This document shows positions 27,419 to 41,100 of a DNA stretch of 64,000 bases, in pieces. The notes below the pieces were generated by a model. The model worked only from the letters and a program-made list of their open reading frames with translations. It ran no database searches and had not been told where the DNA came from. The position numbers were made by a program, and so were the translations under genes. The first letter of the stretch is position 1, and each line of letters starts with the position of its first letter. The DNA is taken from positions 620,001 through 684,000 of the forward strand of contig JASANH010001455.1 in NCBI GenBank assembly GCA_030248295.1. The letters are read 5' to 3'. The stretch is from Mesodorylaimus sp. YZB2_4 (taxonomy: Eukaryota > Nematoda > Enoplea > Dorylaimida > Dorylaimidae).

Positions 27419-30400
27419 TCAGCCGCGATAATGGTCCGAGCGATACGCATCGTCCTCCTCGTCGTCCGAGCCGTGAGGCGAAGCTGGCGAACTGGCATTC
27501 GGCGTAGGCGGTTCTGACAATGGACGTGGATAACGGAAATGTTGCGCCTACAAAATAGAGTTTTCCAACCTGCCCCTCAATCCCAAACTACGGACCCCCT
27601 CCCTTAAGCACCAGGGGACAATTTCACTACACAATCAGGTGACCTTAGGTGACTGAAACCAGTCCCAACTAAAGTAGTTGTAGCAATCCCTACGCAATTT
27701 CACTTTTGGCGCGGAATTTAAAAATTTGTGTGAGAAATCAATCCTTTTATACCTTTTCTTTCACCTTGGAGCGCGAACCAACATAATTAGTGTAGCCCCT
27801 ATATTGCCTAGGGGCTTGTCTAAACCTAGAACCCGCCTACATTTACAGTATATGTATCTTCTCACGCATAAACACTGGTAGCAGTGTCACGAATCTAGAG
27901 GCCACAGCGCATCTGCTCATTCCCGATAGATCACTGGCCATCCTACTCCGTCCCATCAATTCCCTCCCTCACGTCAGTCAGGCGTAACAAACCACTCATT
28001 TTCAGTCCATATGCCCCCAACAAGCACATACCTCAGCTTTCAACTCGGCGAATCTCTCGGGATGAGTACGACTCAAAGCCAATTGCCTGGCCTGGCGATA
28101 ATACTAAAACCAAAATCCCAATTAATCCATTCTTTCCATTTCCTTACCTTATTATCAGACTTACAAACCCTAAATTCTTCCAATCCAACAATTCCGACAA
28201 ACGTTCCGTTCGATTACGTAAAATGATACGTTGGCGACGAGACAGGCAGCAAAAATCGTACATCAGCTACAACGTAGAAATCACTTTCAGTGACAGCCAT
28301 GGACTGAATCGACAAATAAGAGGGCAACCATTCTTGTTGACTAAAGTTGCAAATGATGTGCACGCACAGGAGAACCATTTGAAACTTGGGCACAGGAGGA
28401 TCCGGAACTGGGGGTCGTAAAACGATAAGCAGCTACTGTAGACTGAGAAGCAAGGAGCCGTAGTAGATCAGGACAATATGCCAAAACTTGGACCTACACG
28501 AGCCCATACGCGAGACACACATAGCCAACATACCTGTGCCAACTGCTGCACCGATTCTTCCGGACTCTTGAATCTACGATCGACAATGTAGATACCATAA
28601 CTCATCGGATCGGCCACGTGTTCTTGCATGAAACAACCGAAGCCCGACAAATTCGTCGACACCGATGGTACGCCCATGACAGTACACTCGGCTTAAACAT
28701 AAAACAAGGCAATTACTATTCCCACCACTTCCTCCCACTCCATACATACCCGGCGTATATCCCCACGGTTCATAATAGGATGGGAAAATGCCCATGTGAC
28801 AACCGCGTACGAATTCTTCATAATCTAAGCCGATCAATGGACTCACCGAAGACAAAAATTCCGGATGAAATATCACCTAGAAAATGTCAAATGCACACTA
28901 CCAACCAACCAGCCTGTACAAACCATATGGTGGCCAGTGGTGCGCGTCAACCCGACTAGTCAGACGGGCCCTGGTTCAAGCCCCGGGCATCTAAGTTCTT
29001 TCACATGAGCTTAAGAGCTGACAATGAGTTATATTTGTGGGTTGGTCCCCATGCCGCCCCAGTTCCTTAGGGACTCACAACCCGTTTTGCCTATCGCCGC
29101 TCACAGTCATGATGCAAGCGAGGCCCTGAGGTGACCAGATCTCGCGGCAGTGTCCCTCTGTGTGTCTCCACTAGGAACACCTGCACACGAGGGCATCCTG
29201 TGCCAGGACCAACGCTCCTGGATGATACTGGGCGAGAAGGAAGGGCTGTCCCCGACTGATGGTCGACTCGTTCGGTGTCCGTCACTTGCCGGTATCAGGT
29301 GAGTCACCCAAAGCCAGGTTTGCAATGCTGGCGACGGACTTACTAAACTGCCGCCAAAGACCGATTCCCACTATAAGAATACACTTACTAAACTGCCGCC
29401 CTCAGCTGCAACAGAACTGCGGCCTCCCAGTCAGGGTTGCTGCCCCAGGCGATGCGTGACCAACGCCTTGACCAGCTGAGCCACCGCGGGTCCCGACAAT
29501 GAGTCATGTACACTAGCCTCCACTTTAACCTCAACAGTTGGGAAGCTGTGACAGGCAAGAGTATACAGGAACCACTTTAATTGCAGCTCGACTCGACTTA
29601 TCCGCTCACCTTGACTCGATCGTCATCGCGATTGAACAAATGAGTGCGACGCAGCGAGTTCAATACCGGGTCCGTACTATCGTCGTCCATATTATGCGTA
29701 CATATCGGAGGTAGACTCTCGCGCTAAAATTTAAAATATTCTTAGCTGTTTTGCTCGTTTTTGGCTGAAATATCTACCTTCGTGGTCAAAATGCATCTCT
29801 TCAATTGCACGCGCTCTTGTGGCGACACCAGTTCGTCCAATGATGGCATACGACCGCTAAAAATCCATACAGCACATAATCATTCTATTCTCGAGTAACC
29901 AGGCCTAGCACGGATACAGAAACCATACCCGCCCAGTTTGGGTACATGCGGACGACGGGTACGATCTCTAGCCCGCGTTGGGGCCACAGGTAACTAGGGG
30001 AACAAAGGACACGATTCCAACTGCCCATTCCGGGAAAGACACTGGAACGGCCAGGAAGTGCTCTGACTGACAGAGACCACACCGTCGCTGGGAACCAGTT
30101 CTGCCACCTAGCCACCTTTTTAAGCTTGGCTCTCAGCTAGGTCAAGGGTCACTCCGGAAATACTTATCACAGCAAGTAGACATTTGTGCAAGTCGACAGA
30201 GTGAATCAACCCTCCGATGAGTGTAGCTGCCCTGAGAACTAAATACCAACCTGGCTACCCTTGAGTTCATGCCCATATTTTACCACATCACCGAACGCAA
30301 GTGCGCACTCGCGGGTGTACGGTGAACATTAAATGATTCTCCAAAGTCCCCTAAGGCACGAAACTACGCACCTGGCATGAGGCAGACTCTTGACCCACCA

Positions 30401-33400
30401 GGCCCCTATGATTAAGGTCTGACCTCAGTCTGATGTCCCACCTGTCTCTCTCTCCATGTATGGTCCTATCGCAAATTTATTTTGGCTGCACTCACTTTTA
30501 TTTCCCCTCAAAAAAGCATACACGAAACGAAAATTCCTAGTCGGAAACCTTGCTTTGGCGGCACTGCCATTTCAACGAGAGCAATCATAGACAGTGTCGC
30601 CGAAGACCACGATTTTTATTTCATCCATGTGAGCCAGGAGCACCCGCAGCCAAGATGAAGCTGAACAGGCACATATATACACAGCGACAGACAAGACATC
30701 AAACCCTGGACAAAAATTTGAGGCCTCCCCAGGTCGACCCTTTCAGACCCTGTTTTCAAAGCCATACCACCCTCGACCACCTGATTTATAGTCTGGTTAT
30801 TTATCCCAGACACACTAGAGCTACCCGTAACACTGGCCCGCCAACCGTAAAGTTTCTTAGCTGAATAATTAGACTACAGCAGTCTTCACCCCCCCCCACA
30901 TCGACCGACCTGATCAAAATTTTGAATTCCCGCCAAAATATCCTACGACCCCTCGTGACTGCGGGTGTCCTTCACCAATTAAAGATAACAAATGAGCAGG
31001 CTCAATACAACGTTGGGTCAAGCTACCCTCCAAACGACTCTCCACCCCACTTGCAAAGTACCTCCCTCCTCGAGCCCACTTCTCACTCACCTCAGGCACA
31101 CTTCATACATCCGCTGTCCGACATTGTCCTTCAATTTACTGATCGTTTCGCGCAACGCTTTCGATACGGCCTGACCTCGCAGCGATTCCACATTGAAACT
31201 GTGCGCACGAGCCGGGTAAATAATGAACGCAATCACAGTCACACCTTGGCAACGCGGGTCGGTGCTGGACTAAAATCAAAAGACAAACGCTCCTTACTGA
31301 TTCTAATTATACGGCTTTGGTTCGAGCATGGGCAAGGGGGTACCACCAGTTGGGGGCTGGTCAGGACACTGAACCCTCCCTCTCAAATCCACAAGGAAGA
31401 AAGAAAAGGAAGCAAGCAAAAGCGTTCAAATTGCATGTGGGCTGGACCAAGCCCAGGCCAGTTGTCCAGCCAGCCTAGAGTACTCTATGTGAACAGTCAT
31501 ACAAATCACTCACTCGACTGGACCCAAACCTGACCTGTCTCACAAGCGATCAGATCAGGCTTAGGCGATCTGATCTCAACCCCCTCCCCTAACCCAGCCG
31601 ACCATGCCCATACTTGGTTTGGTTGCCACATGAACGCATTGATACAGCACTGCATATTTGAGGAGATCCCTATTTGAGGGATCTGTCCCCTAATATACAA
31701 TACTCTACCAGACCACTCTGAATGCAATGTCCACTCTGGCACAAGCCCCACACGAAAAGTGTCATACCTTCAAGAAATGGTTCAATCTAGCCAAAGATTC
31801 GATGAACATATCGCCGCCCTTATTACTGAATTCGTATCGACCAGCCGTAAAAAAATAAATGGTCTTATCCAAATCGAAATTGTAATGCCTTGAAAAAACC
31901 AACAAAGAAACATTATTATCTCCATATTCAATCAAAAATTTCAAATATTTTTTACCCGTGGAAATGACCTCGCACAAAATCATGAATTTTCTCTTTCGCC
32001 ATCGCGTGTAAATTTTGAAATTCGTGCAATGCAGCAAATTTGACAACATTCAATCCATTCGGCGTAATAACATCGGCTTTTCGTTTTAATAAATGTTCCG
32101 ATTCGATGCCTGTTATTTCTGAGACCGTCGTAAATACGTGCGATAAATGAGCACTGGCTCTTTCGATACAATAACGATGATAAATACCACGATCGCCAGC
32201 TTCTTTATCCAAATCGAACTAAAACAAAAACATCACAAATTTCTTTAAAAAATCAATAAATCTATACAATTTACTTACATGGGACAAATTATTGTAGAAA
32301 TCCATTTTCCCAGCGCATAAATAACGCCCCAATAAAGTTGCATGCGTTGTGAACACGGTCGATACGTCCAATTTCCTGCATCGGCACACGATCAAACCGA
32401 CACCGGCCATCCATTCGTGAAAATGTGCAACTATCAACGGCGGCTTCTCGCAATTTTTTCGAAACTAAAAGAAAAAACCCGAAAATTTTAGTGCCTCACC
32501 CAAACCGTGCAAACCAATGACAGACATCCGAAGTTTACAGGAAAACTTTGATTCAGTAGTTCACGAAAAGACTCGATTCATATCGGCCATTTCATTTTTT
32601 TGTCTCCTCTCTTCATACGAATTTTAATTCAAATTTAGTCCGCTCTTTTTCTGTCGGTTTAATTCAAAATTTCTGATTTCAAAAACATTTTTTCCCTATA
32701 AAATGTGCTGCAGTATTTTAGCAAGTTTTCTGTTCGATTCAGCAGCTACCGGCAGCGTTTTGAGTCTAGGGAGGTCCCCAAGGTGGATAAAACCAAAACA
32801 GAACTCACTTCTTCCAAGAACCACGCCACCAAGAATCCGAGTAGGATGGCATCGTTGGATTCTCGATCTTGCCACGGAGTACCGATATGAGTAGCTTCCC
32901 ACAATTCCTTTTTCCATCCATCCAAACGCCAAGCTGCCGATCCGATATCAAACAAAATCACTTTCGGATAGCCATCGATCAACCATCGACCAAACACTAC
33001 CTATAATATGCCTCCTTGCAAAACTCACCCTGCTCCTTGCTGATTTACAGCCCGAGTACACCCTTGGACAAACGACCCTGTAAGGTAAGTCGGATCGATC
33101 TGATAAAAATTAGACTTTCTCCAGAATATACATCCTTAGAAAAGGCGGGTAATTCAAAATTTACAACCTCAGAAAGTAACCTCACAGTTTTCCCTGATTT
33201 AGTTTCCGGGATTCTTATTTTCCCTGACTTTTCCAGCCTCGTATGAACCCTGTTATAAAACATAAACCACTTTGACATACTCGAGTCCCTTGTTCGGTCA
33301 AAACTCTAATTGCTTCTCGAACGGAATACATTTCCGCTTCCAATATTTCCACTTCCAATTTGACAGTTTCTTCGTTATACGGTCCCATCATAAAATATTG

Positions 33401-33815
33401 ATCGCCCATTTCTTCAGCGCTAATACCAGCTTTTGTTCTTAGCACCGTGTAAATACCACCGACTAGAAAATTTGAACATACGTTAAAAGGTGCAAGAAAA
33501 ACGCAGTTTACAAAATTTGAAAAATCCCTGAACAAAACTCATTTGCGCTTCTATTACGTAGATCGATAAAAATTTACAGCCCATACATACATACAGTACG
33601 AAGAGTAAATACGAAAAAGACAAGAATCTATTTGACTGACCTTTATTCGCAACTTCCCAGGCAGTTTCGAAAACAAATCGATTCTCTCGTTTTGCTCTTT
33701 CACCACGATCCAGTGCTTCGTCGGCCATCGATTCGCTAGGCGTACTTCCAATTTCTAACGCCTGCAAACGTTTTCCCAACCTCGAAACTTTATGAGCCGC
33801 ATCTTTCGAAGACAT
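27419..33815 (-). CDS. GYS1: glycogen synthase (GT3 family), complete
   Basis: Transfers glucose from UDP-glucose to glycogen in the cytosol. Exons: 33641-33815, 33281-33462, 32809-33000, 32279-32464, 31956-32218, 31768-31888, 31091-31269, 29778-29856, 29610-29723, 28750-28876, 28534-28691, 28165-28266, 28032-28103, 27419-27547. They sum to 2,079 bases (692 aa plus stop) with every phase matching. Landmarks in order: EVANKVGGIYTV (UDP-glucose site), [56 protein letters not shown] followed by AECTVMG across a splice (catalytic Glu region), and the arginine cluster [15 protein letters not shown] that binds glucose-6-phosphate. The tail reads [13 protein letters not shown], then [14 protein letters not shown], matching the GSK3 and CK2 phosphorylation sites of vertebrate muscle enzyme. 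The N-terminal site-2 motif of vertebrates is not present. Several introns contain repeats; others are 60-67 bp. Confidence 0.95.
29040..29490 (-). repeat. SINE S2, minus-strand full-length copy
   Basis: Reads on the minus strand GCGGTGGCTCAGCTGGTCAAG (good A box), AACCCTGACTGGGAGG, GGATGCCCTCGTGTGCAGGTG and GGCAAAACGGGTTG. It contains an internal short duplication (GGCGGCAGTTTAGTAAG twice). It sits in the glycogen synthase intron between exons 9 and 10. Confidence 0.75.
31318..31636 (+). mobile_element. MITE M2 copy
   Basis: Starts GGTTCGAGCATGGGCAAGG and ends CATGCCCATACTTGG; the interior (GGAAGCAAGCAAAAGCG, CAGTTGTCCAGCCAGCCT, GAACAGTCATACAA) is colinear with the 38.1-kb copy. It lies in the glycogen synthase intron between exons 6 and 7. 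Confidence 0.65.
33050..33255. mobile_element. MITE M4 partial copy
   Basis: Internal GAAAAGGCGGGTAATTCAAAA and end CCAGCCTCGTATGAACCCTG. It fills the glycogen synthase intron between exons 2 and 3. Confidence 0.55.
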
Positions 33816-34259
33816 TTTCTCAATTTACAAAAATCAATTTTTACTCTTCCGAATTCCTAAAAAAATATTAAAACTCTGCATCGAAAAATCATCTAGAAAT
33901 CAGCAAATTTTTAAATGCGAAGTCATAACTAAGTCTCAAAATTCGAACGTTCGCTAAATTTCCAACTGTGGACTTTGATTTTATTCTAACCAAACTCGAT
34001 AAACACAACTTTGCTGATGGCGAAAACAGCCTAGGTGAAAGGAAAAGTACCGCACGGCAAAACACCAACCGAAACTTCCAAACCAACTGACGATACCCGT
34101 GCAAAAAGTTGACAATGATGGAACGGTCAACACAGCGTAACATTCGATAGCGACCTAGGCCGAGATAAAAGGAATATTCCAGCCACCCCCCCCCCCGTCC
34201 TCTAAACATCGGCCATGCCAAACAGCACGCCATACCACATGCGCGCAATGCAGGTACCA

Positions 34260-34900
34260 ACTTTGAGCGCGTATTTCAATCGTCATTACATTACACTGCC
34301 CAGAAACCAGACCTGAAACCATATTTTACCCAGAGTGAAACCTTTGGTCTTTCTATGGTAGTCTCTTCGTTGCAGTCTGTAGAACCCTGGCCGACCTAGC
34401 AGAAATAGAGTAGAACAGACCGCTAACGCCACATTCCATTCCGGCAAGTATAAAATACAGTTTCACAAACGCCACATTCCCGCAAGCAGTGTATTAAAGA
34501 CAGAAGGTTGCACACCGCACCAAGCGAAAAAATGGACTAACTTTGGGCGCGCATTCGAATCGTAATTACATTACACTGCCGAGAAACCAAACCTGCAACC
34601 ATATTTTACTCAAGAGTGCTGTCACCTGGAACTTTTGGTCTTTTCTATTCCATTTATTCTGTGGTAGTCGCTCTGGAGTATGCCAGGGCCAACACAGCAG
34701 AGAGAATAGAAAGGCGCATTTATAGTCGACAAAATTTCTACACCTACCCCTAGGGTAGGAGTAATAGCATACGCTTAAGTATATGGCCATTACACCGACC
34801 CTAAGGGTAGGAGTAGAAATTTTGTCGACTATAAATTCGCCTGAATAGAACAGACCACAATGCCACATTCTCGCAAGCAGTGTAAAATACAGTTTCAGAT
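34260..34900 (+). repeat. tandem pair of about 250-bp units
   Basis: Both units share ATTACATTACACTGCC, AACCATATTTTAC, TTTTGGTCTTT-like, GAACAGACC and GCAAGCAGTGTA segments in order; the second holds the hAT-type MITE. Between MCM10 (ends 35125) and glycogen synthase (starts 33815). Confidence 0.65.
34704..34850. mobile_element. palindromic hAT-type MITE with 8-bp target duplication
   Basis: The element is 34712-34842 (131 bp). Its halves are near-perfect inverted repeats (AGGCGCATTTATAGTCGACA and TGTCGACTATAAATTCGCCT as outer 20-mers). GAATAGAA flanks it directly at 34704-34711 and 34843-34850. The 8-bp duplication is the hAT signature. A related unit at 34.27-34.50 kb lacks the insert. Confidence 0.85.
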
Positions 34901-35124
34901 TCAAGGTCCACATTTGAAGCATCAAGCAAAGAAACGGACTCGCCTGGTCAGCCAGCACAGTCACAACCACCAAAAAATCCGTCCTGAAATTTTACTTGAC
35001 TTTCATTTACCTAAAACAAATAATCGATCACCAACTTTTACAAATTCCATTGAAAATCATTCAAATCCGGTGGCGTCCAAAAAACCAGAACTTACTAAAA
35101 AACGATAGTACTTCCAAAATACAC

Positions 35125-38100
35125 TCAACAATTCACAAATGGTTGCTCATCGCCACGAATTTTTAAAGTTTCGCCAACCAATTGAGGCCCTTTGCTTTCC
35201 TGAAATCAAAAATCATGTAAAAAAACCCTGTTTTTCTGATTCATGTTCTCCAATCCAAAATATATGTTGCACACGATTTTGAATTGCCATTATTAAAATA
35301 CCAAATAAACCAAAGCTGAAACTATATTTTACTCAGAGCAGTCTTGTGGATTTTGGCCCAATGCTAGAACAGTGCGGTAGCCATGCCACCCTCAAGCTTG
35401 GTCGCTGCCTATAAATTCCGCTCATGTATTATCCACTACCACTGACATAATCAGTTCAAAATACACCACTGACATATGTCGCGCACAAAAGCAGCGACAG
35501 TTTTTCCGCCAAAGATTCAAATTTAAAAATGGCGGGAAAATTTGCACACTACAGTACTTTCATCTCTGTCGCGACGGAGCGCGATGGATTTCAAGGCTCA
35601 CATTACAGCCCAGGAGAAGCATCGTCGATTTGTGACTTTACGATGTGATTCTTTCCTTTTTATACTTAGTTCGCCTTTGTGTGGCTCATTCTTCGTTCTG
35701 TCTCCGACCACAGTGGTCGCCTGCTTATCTTTGTCCTTTGAAAGACAGTGTAACGAAGCTTCTCCATACTCAGTCTCTCATCGTCGGCCGACCAGAGCAG
35801 TCGGTCCGCTCATCTCTCTCCTACTCTACGCTTCCGCAACGCTCCTCTCGCTACAATCTCCATTAGCATCCAGAAGAATCTTTATCACAAACGGGAAGCA
35901 CTTTTCCCTGGAATTTTCAGCGCAGCTGATCGATGCTAGCTACAGTTTTGAAAATAATATGCTCTAAAGCGTTTCAAGATTTTTACAGAAATTTTCCATG
36001 AACTTTTCAGATGCACGTCAAAAACTGCACTAGTCGAAAATGTATCTTCTCTTCCTGCATGTTTACAAAGTCCATCTAATACAGCACATCTTTTTTTTAC
36101 TGCAAGCGACTAAAATTTGGATAAACTTTTCCCATTCGTGTCAGTTATGCCCGTCGCGAATCAAATAGCTAATCTGCTTCATGAAAATTTGAAGTTTCGC
36201 ATCCGACCGCTTTCATCCAACAGCCCAAGCAAGTTTTCCCTACACCCCTCCGTCGTGTGCCTATGCATACTATGGAGATCACTGTCAGAGGGATTCCAAC
36301 ACAGTCAAAACCACATTTTGACTGAGCCAGCTACATGGTTCCCAGCACCTTGCAAGACCAGAATTTGAGGAGGTTTTGATGAGTTTGAGGGAGTTTGGAA
36401 AGTTCTGAGGAGGATTTTACGCTGACAAATGACTTCGCTATATTTCACAAAGTGACACATACAGTATGACAATCATACCCTCACCCCACCCATCTCATCA
36501 TTATGCTCAAGAAAACAAAGGCGAGCACCTGAACGCATCAAACTCACGATCACCAGGGATCGTCGGGGTTTTTTTTTCGATCAGGATTTTTCGTATTTTT
36601 CTGTGTTTTGCCTTAGACTATTTTCCTCACTAAAGCACACTTTTTAGTCATCCAGGTTTCTTAGCTTTTTCTAGGCCTATTTCCAATCAACATGTATAAG
36701 CTGAAATTGATGAGTACATTTGCAGTTTCTGTACATGTCCAGCATGATGGGCCTAGGCTAACAAAATCAGTGTCGCTGTTGTTATCGATTTGAGCTGATG
36801 TTGCCGCTGCCTATTCATCACTACTGCTGTCAGCCTCTGAACTTATCATCTGATCGCACGATAATGAGCCAATATCTTGTGCTTTCTCTGGCGAGATATG
36901 ATACGATGGACCGGAGTGTACCTGGCGTGCTTATGCATATATGCAGTATAAAATCAACCTCGGATAATTGCAGCCGCTCCAGACGCCAAAAAGAGTTGCA
37001 ATTATGCAAAGTTCAGAAACACTTTTGAAAAAAGTTGAAATTATGCGAACTTTTTTTGATAAGCATCGCAAAAATTTCTACTGACACTTTTAGAAATTTT
37101 TCTGAAAAATAACAGCGAAACATTTCATTCCTAATTTCATCTACTGATCAATCGACGGAATAAAAATTCTCCCTCAGCGCACCTACTGCAAGAATAGGCA
37201 GCAATTCTGCTTGACAATGGAATTGCAAAGTTCTTTCCAATCGCTTTCGATTTCACAGACAGCGCTTTGCCATAAGAAGGATATTATGGAGCTGTTGGAC
37301 TCCTGACTGGTTTATTTGCAATACCATCTGCTTTCGGTGCTTTTGCCGTTGGATCCAGGCGAAGGCTGGTAAAAGGCTGGCTGAAGCCTAATATCAGCCT
37401 AAGCTAACCGGGCCAGCTAACCTATGTTGGGGACCAAACAGCAAAAATGCCTTGCTTTCTCGTGCTGGCCAGCTTTCCAGCAATCACACTTTTTGATCTT
37501 TAAGGAGATTCCAGAAATTTCTTGTAATTTGAGTAGGTTTTGAGGAGCACCTTGGAGTTTGAGGCGTTTTCTGAGATTTGTGAGGGTGCTGGGAATCATG
37601 TAATCTCATACAACGCAAAATTTGAATTTCCCGCTAAGCGCCGCTCATGAAAATTTTACTTACCATTAGATAAAAAGTTCCCCACTTCAGTTTGTGCGCG
37701 CCCCGCTCTTGACAGATTTTTTAAATAAACCGGATAGCAACTTTTTCAAAAGAGAACGAATAAGACTCTTTTCGAATAAGATTCAGACCACTTTTTCAAA
37801 AGAGAACGAATAAGCCATAAATCAGAAAATTTCTGTCAATACAGTTATCGCAAGGCTTCGAAGGGGGTCACATTTTATCTTTGTAAAATTGTCATGGGCG
37901 GCTTGAAGCGGGAAATTTAAATTTTGCACTGCACGAGGCCACCAGGTGAAATGGTCACAGCTGTTTCGCTTGGACGAGGCTGATTAGACTTCGCATTCAG
38001 AGCATTGTCAAAGGTGCCAAAGACTCCTTAAATCCTGAACGTGAACAGGATTGCCTGAATCTCAATCCCACTAAACGTTAGTCAAGTATGGGCACGCGGG

Positions 38101-41100
38101 GTAGGGGGATCCGCCTGTTGGGCCCGCCACGACATTGAACCCTTCCTCTCGAACCCCCCCCCCCACCTCACGTCCAGCAGGAAGGAAGCAAAAGCGATCG
38201 AGTTGTACGTGGGCAGGACCAAGACCTGGCCACCAAGCACAGGCCAATTGTCCAGCCAGCCTGCAGTACTGGATGTAAACAGTCATACAACTCACTCACT
38301 CGACTCGGCCCAAACCTGACCTGGCCTGACCTGATCTCCACTCCCTCCCGTCTCCCCCCTAACCCAGCCGACGTTGCCCATACTTAAGGCTAGAGCACAT
38401 CACAAAGCTCGAGACTACATTGACCCCACTCCTCACCTGACGCATGGCGACTCGGTCGTACGTGTTGGAGCCGCATTGACACGGCTTATTAGGATACTTG
38501 TCGTAAGCCACCGCCCGTTTGCAACACGTTCGACATTTGAAAAAACGCTTCTCCGCCGTATGCCATTGTACAACGTGCGACTTCTGTTTGCACAAAGTCG
38601 ATTGAGAGTGCCAGGTGTATTTGCACTAGAAAAGGAGAAAATTGTCATTCAACTCTTTAAAAGGAGATTTCAAAAATGACTCAAGTAACAAGACCTAAAC
38701 GCGAGGAAAATTAGGGATCATTCAAAAAGTGGGAAATGCTTTTCCCTGAAATTTTTCCAGGATTTCCAGAAAAATTTGACTCTTTTCTCATATTTTTCTC
38801 CAATCTCAAGACTTCTTCAGCATCGACTGACCCATCGATCAGTCCGGCTCAATTTTGAGGACTCAATCTGTGGGTCAGCCTGATCAGAATTTAAATTCCC
38901 GCCAAAATATCTCTCTTATGGGCTAAAATCTCCCCCCCCTCTGACTACGAGTGTTCCTTTATCGATGGTCCCTTATCATCGAATAAAAGTACAGCACGCC
39001 AGAGAACAACTGAGCAGGCGCAATACAACGTTGGTCAGGTCCGGATGCTGGGATTCACTGACTTCCAGCATATTCAAAAAGTACATAGAAAAGGCGGGTA
39101 ATTCGAAATTTGTAATCTCAAAATGCAGCCTCCCGGTTTCCTTAATCTTGGCTCAAAAATTAGCATTTTCCCGCGTGTACCAGCATTGTATTAGACCGAT
39201 AAAAATGAGCCAAATTTCCAAGCACCACCTTACCTCTTTGCAAGTGACCACCTTGCATTCTTTCAATGACATGACTTCCGTGGCCCTCTGATCAACTTTC
39301 TCCTTGGCTTCCATAACTTTGAAATAGTCTTCTTGTCTTTGAGCTTCTTCCTAAAATCAACATTATCGCATTTTTATTCGACATTAGCGACCATGCAAAA
39401 TTTAAAAAACCGCTTTTTGTTCTCATGCAGGGTTCATACAAAGCGCAAAAAATGATTTTCCCTGATTTTTCCACGTTTTTTAGACAAAAATTTCATTCTC
39501 CCCGATTATTTTCATTTTGTTCAAGCACCACTAATTGTAACCCAATCTCAACTAATTTTCTGATTTTACAAAATCTAATCGACATGATCAAAAATCGATT
39601 CTCTCCAGAATGCTTTAAAATCTTTAGAAAAGGCGGGTGATTCAAAATGTGAAACATCAAAATTCAACCTCTCAGATTTCCCTGATTTCGCCTATTTTTC
39701 CACGCACATCTCGGATTCCCTGACTTTCCTCAGTTTTTCAGCCTTGCATGAACCCTGTCATAAATTCTATTGCCAACATACCTCATTCAATTCCGATTCA
39801 TGCGATGATTTGATTTCCGCCAATTTCTTCAACTGTTCTTTTGTCAAATTCGACATCTGACCCAATTTTCGATGAGCATTCGCACCTTGCACTTTCACAT
39901 TGCTTGACGACTGATCGCGAGCCGCCCTCGCTTTGAAATGGCCATCCACTGCTTTCGGAATGGCACCTCGCGCACGAAGAATCAAAGCCGCTTTGGCCTA
40001 AAAACAAATCCATCAATTACCATTCGAAAAAACCCAAAAACTTACCTTCGCTCGTTCGTTTTTATCCAAATTCAAATCACTCGCAGTAACGATTTTCTGC
40101 TTAGCCAAAGACGAGGTAGTTTTAGCCTACAAAAAATCAATTCGTCATTCACACAAGGCGCGGAAAATAATTTTCCTTGATTTTTCCAGGTTTTTCAGAC
40201 AAAAATTTGATTTTCCTGATCAGATTATGTCCTATGCAATTTAAACTGATTTACAATACGGCATGATAACTTCCGAGATCGATTGACTTCGCCAAATCTG
40301 ATCTGTCTGATCCAAATTAGACATTCTCCGAAATGTACACCCTCAGAAAAGGCGGGTGATTCAAAATTCAAAACGTTACCATGAAACCTTTTCAAAATTT
40401 TCCCTGCTTTTGGCCTAAAAATTCCCGTTTTCCCAGCTTTCCAGACACTTCTCTGATTCCCTGATTTTCCAGCCTGAACCCTTGTATTACCACAAGAAAA
40501 CACCTCGCTTACCTTTGCTTGCTCGCCTTTCTCCAAGCCTGAACTACTTGCGGAAACGATTTTCTGATTACTCAAGAACTGCCGACACGATATTTTCGAT
40601 TTGACCGAAACTCCCTCTCCGTCATTGCTGCATGATGGTTTCTCATTCTTTGCCAATTGACTTAGCACGTGACGACTTCCGATCGTGTCCGAACGCAGCA
40701 CTTCTTTAAATTGAGAACATTCCACCGATGATTCTGCTGCCTTCTCGCCTCTCACACCATCTTTTCCCACCGCGATCGATGCTGCTGCCTTCAACAACTG
40801 TTTCTTGGCTTCCGCCGATCGATGACCACCAATTAAACCAGTCGCAACACCGTTTTTGATCGGCAATCGACTCGTTCGAATATTAAATCCAGGCAAAACT
40901 TTTTTGACTGGATTGTTGAATTTTTTTGGCGGAACATTACTGCCCAATTGAAATTCACCACGTCTGGCCGCCAAGCGTTTCGATGCAGTCAATAAATGAA
41001 AATCGCAGTAATCTGATTTGGATCTGAAAGAAAATTGCGCAAGCTAGGGATTGTCATTTTTGTAAATTTAGCAAGGTTATTAATCAAAAAATGCTTACTT

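Noticed and set aside
35542-35967. 141-residue + strand frame in the last MCM10 intron
   Set aside because: Low-complexity Ser/Leu-rich translation with no domain; no conserved counterpart visible.
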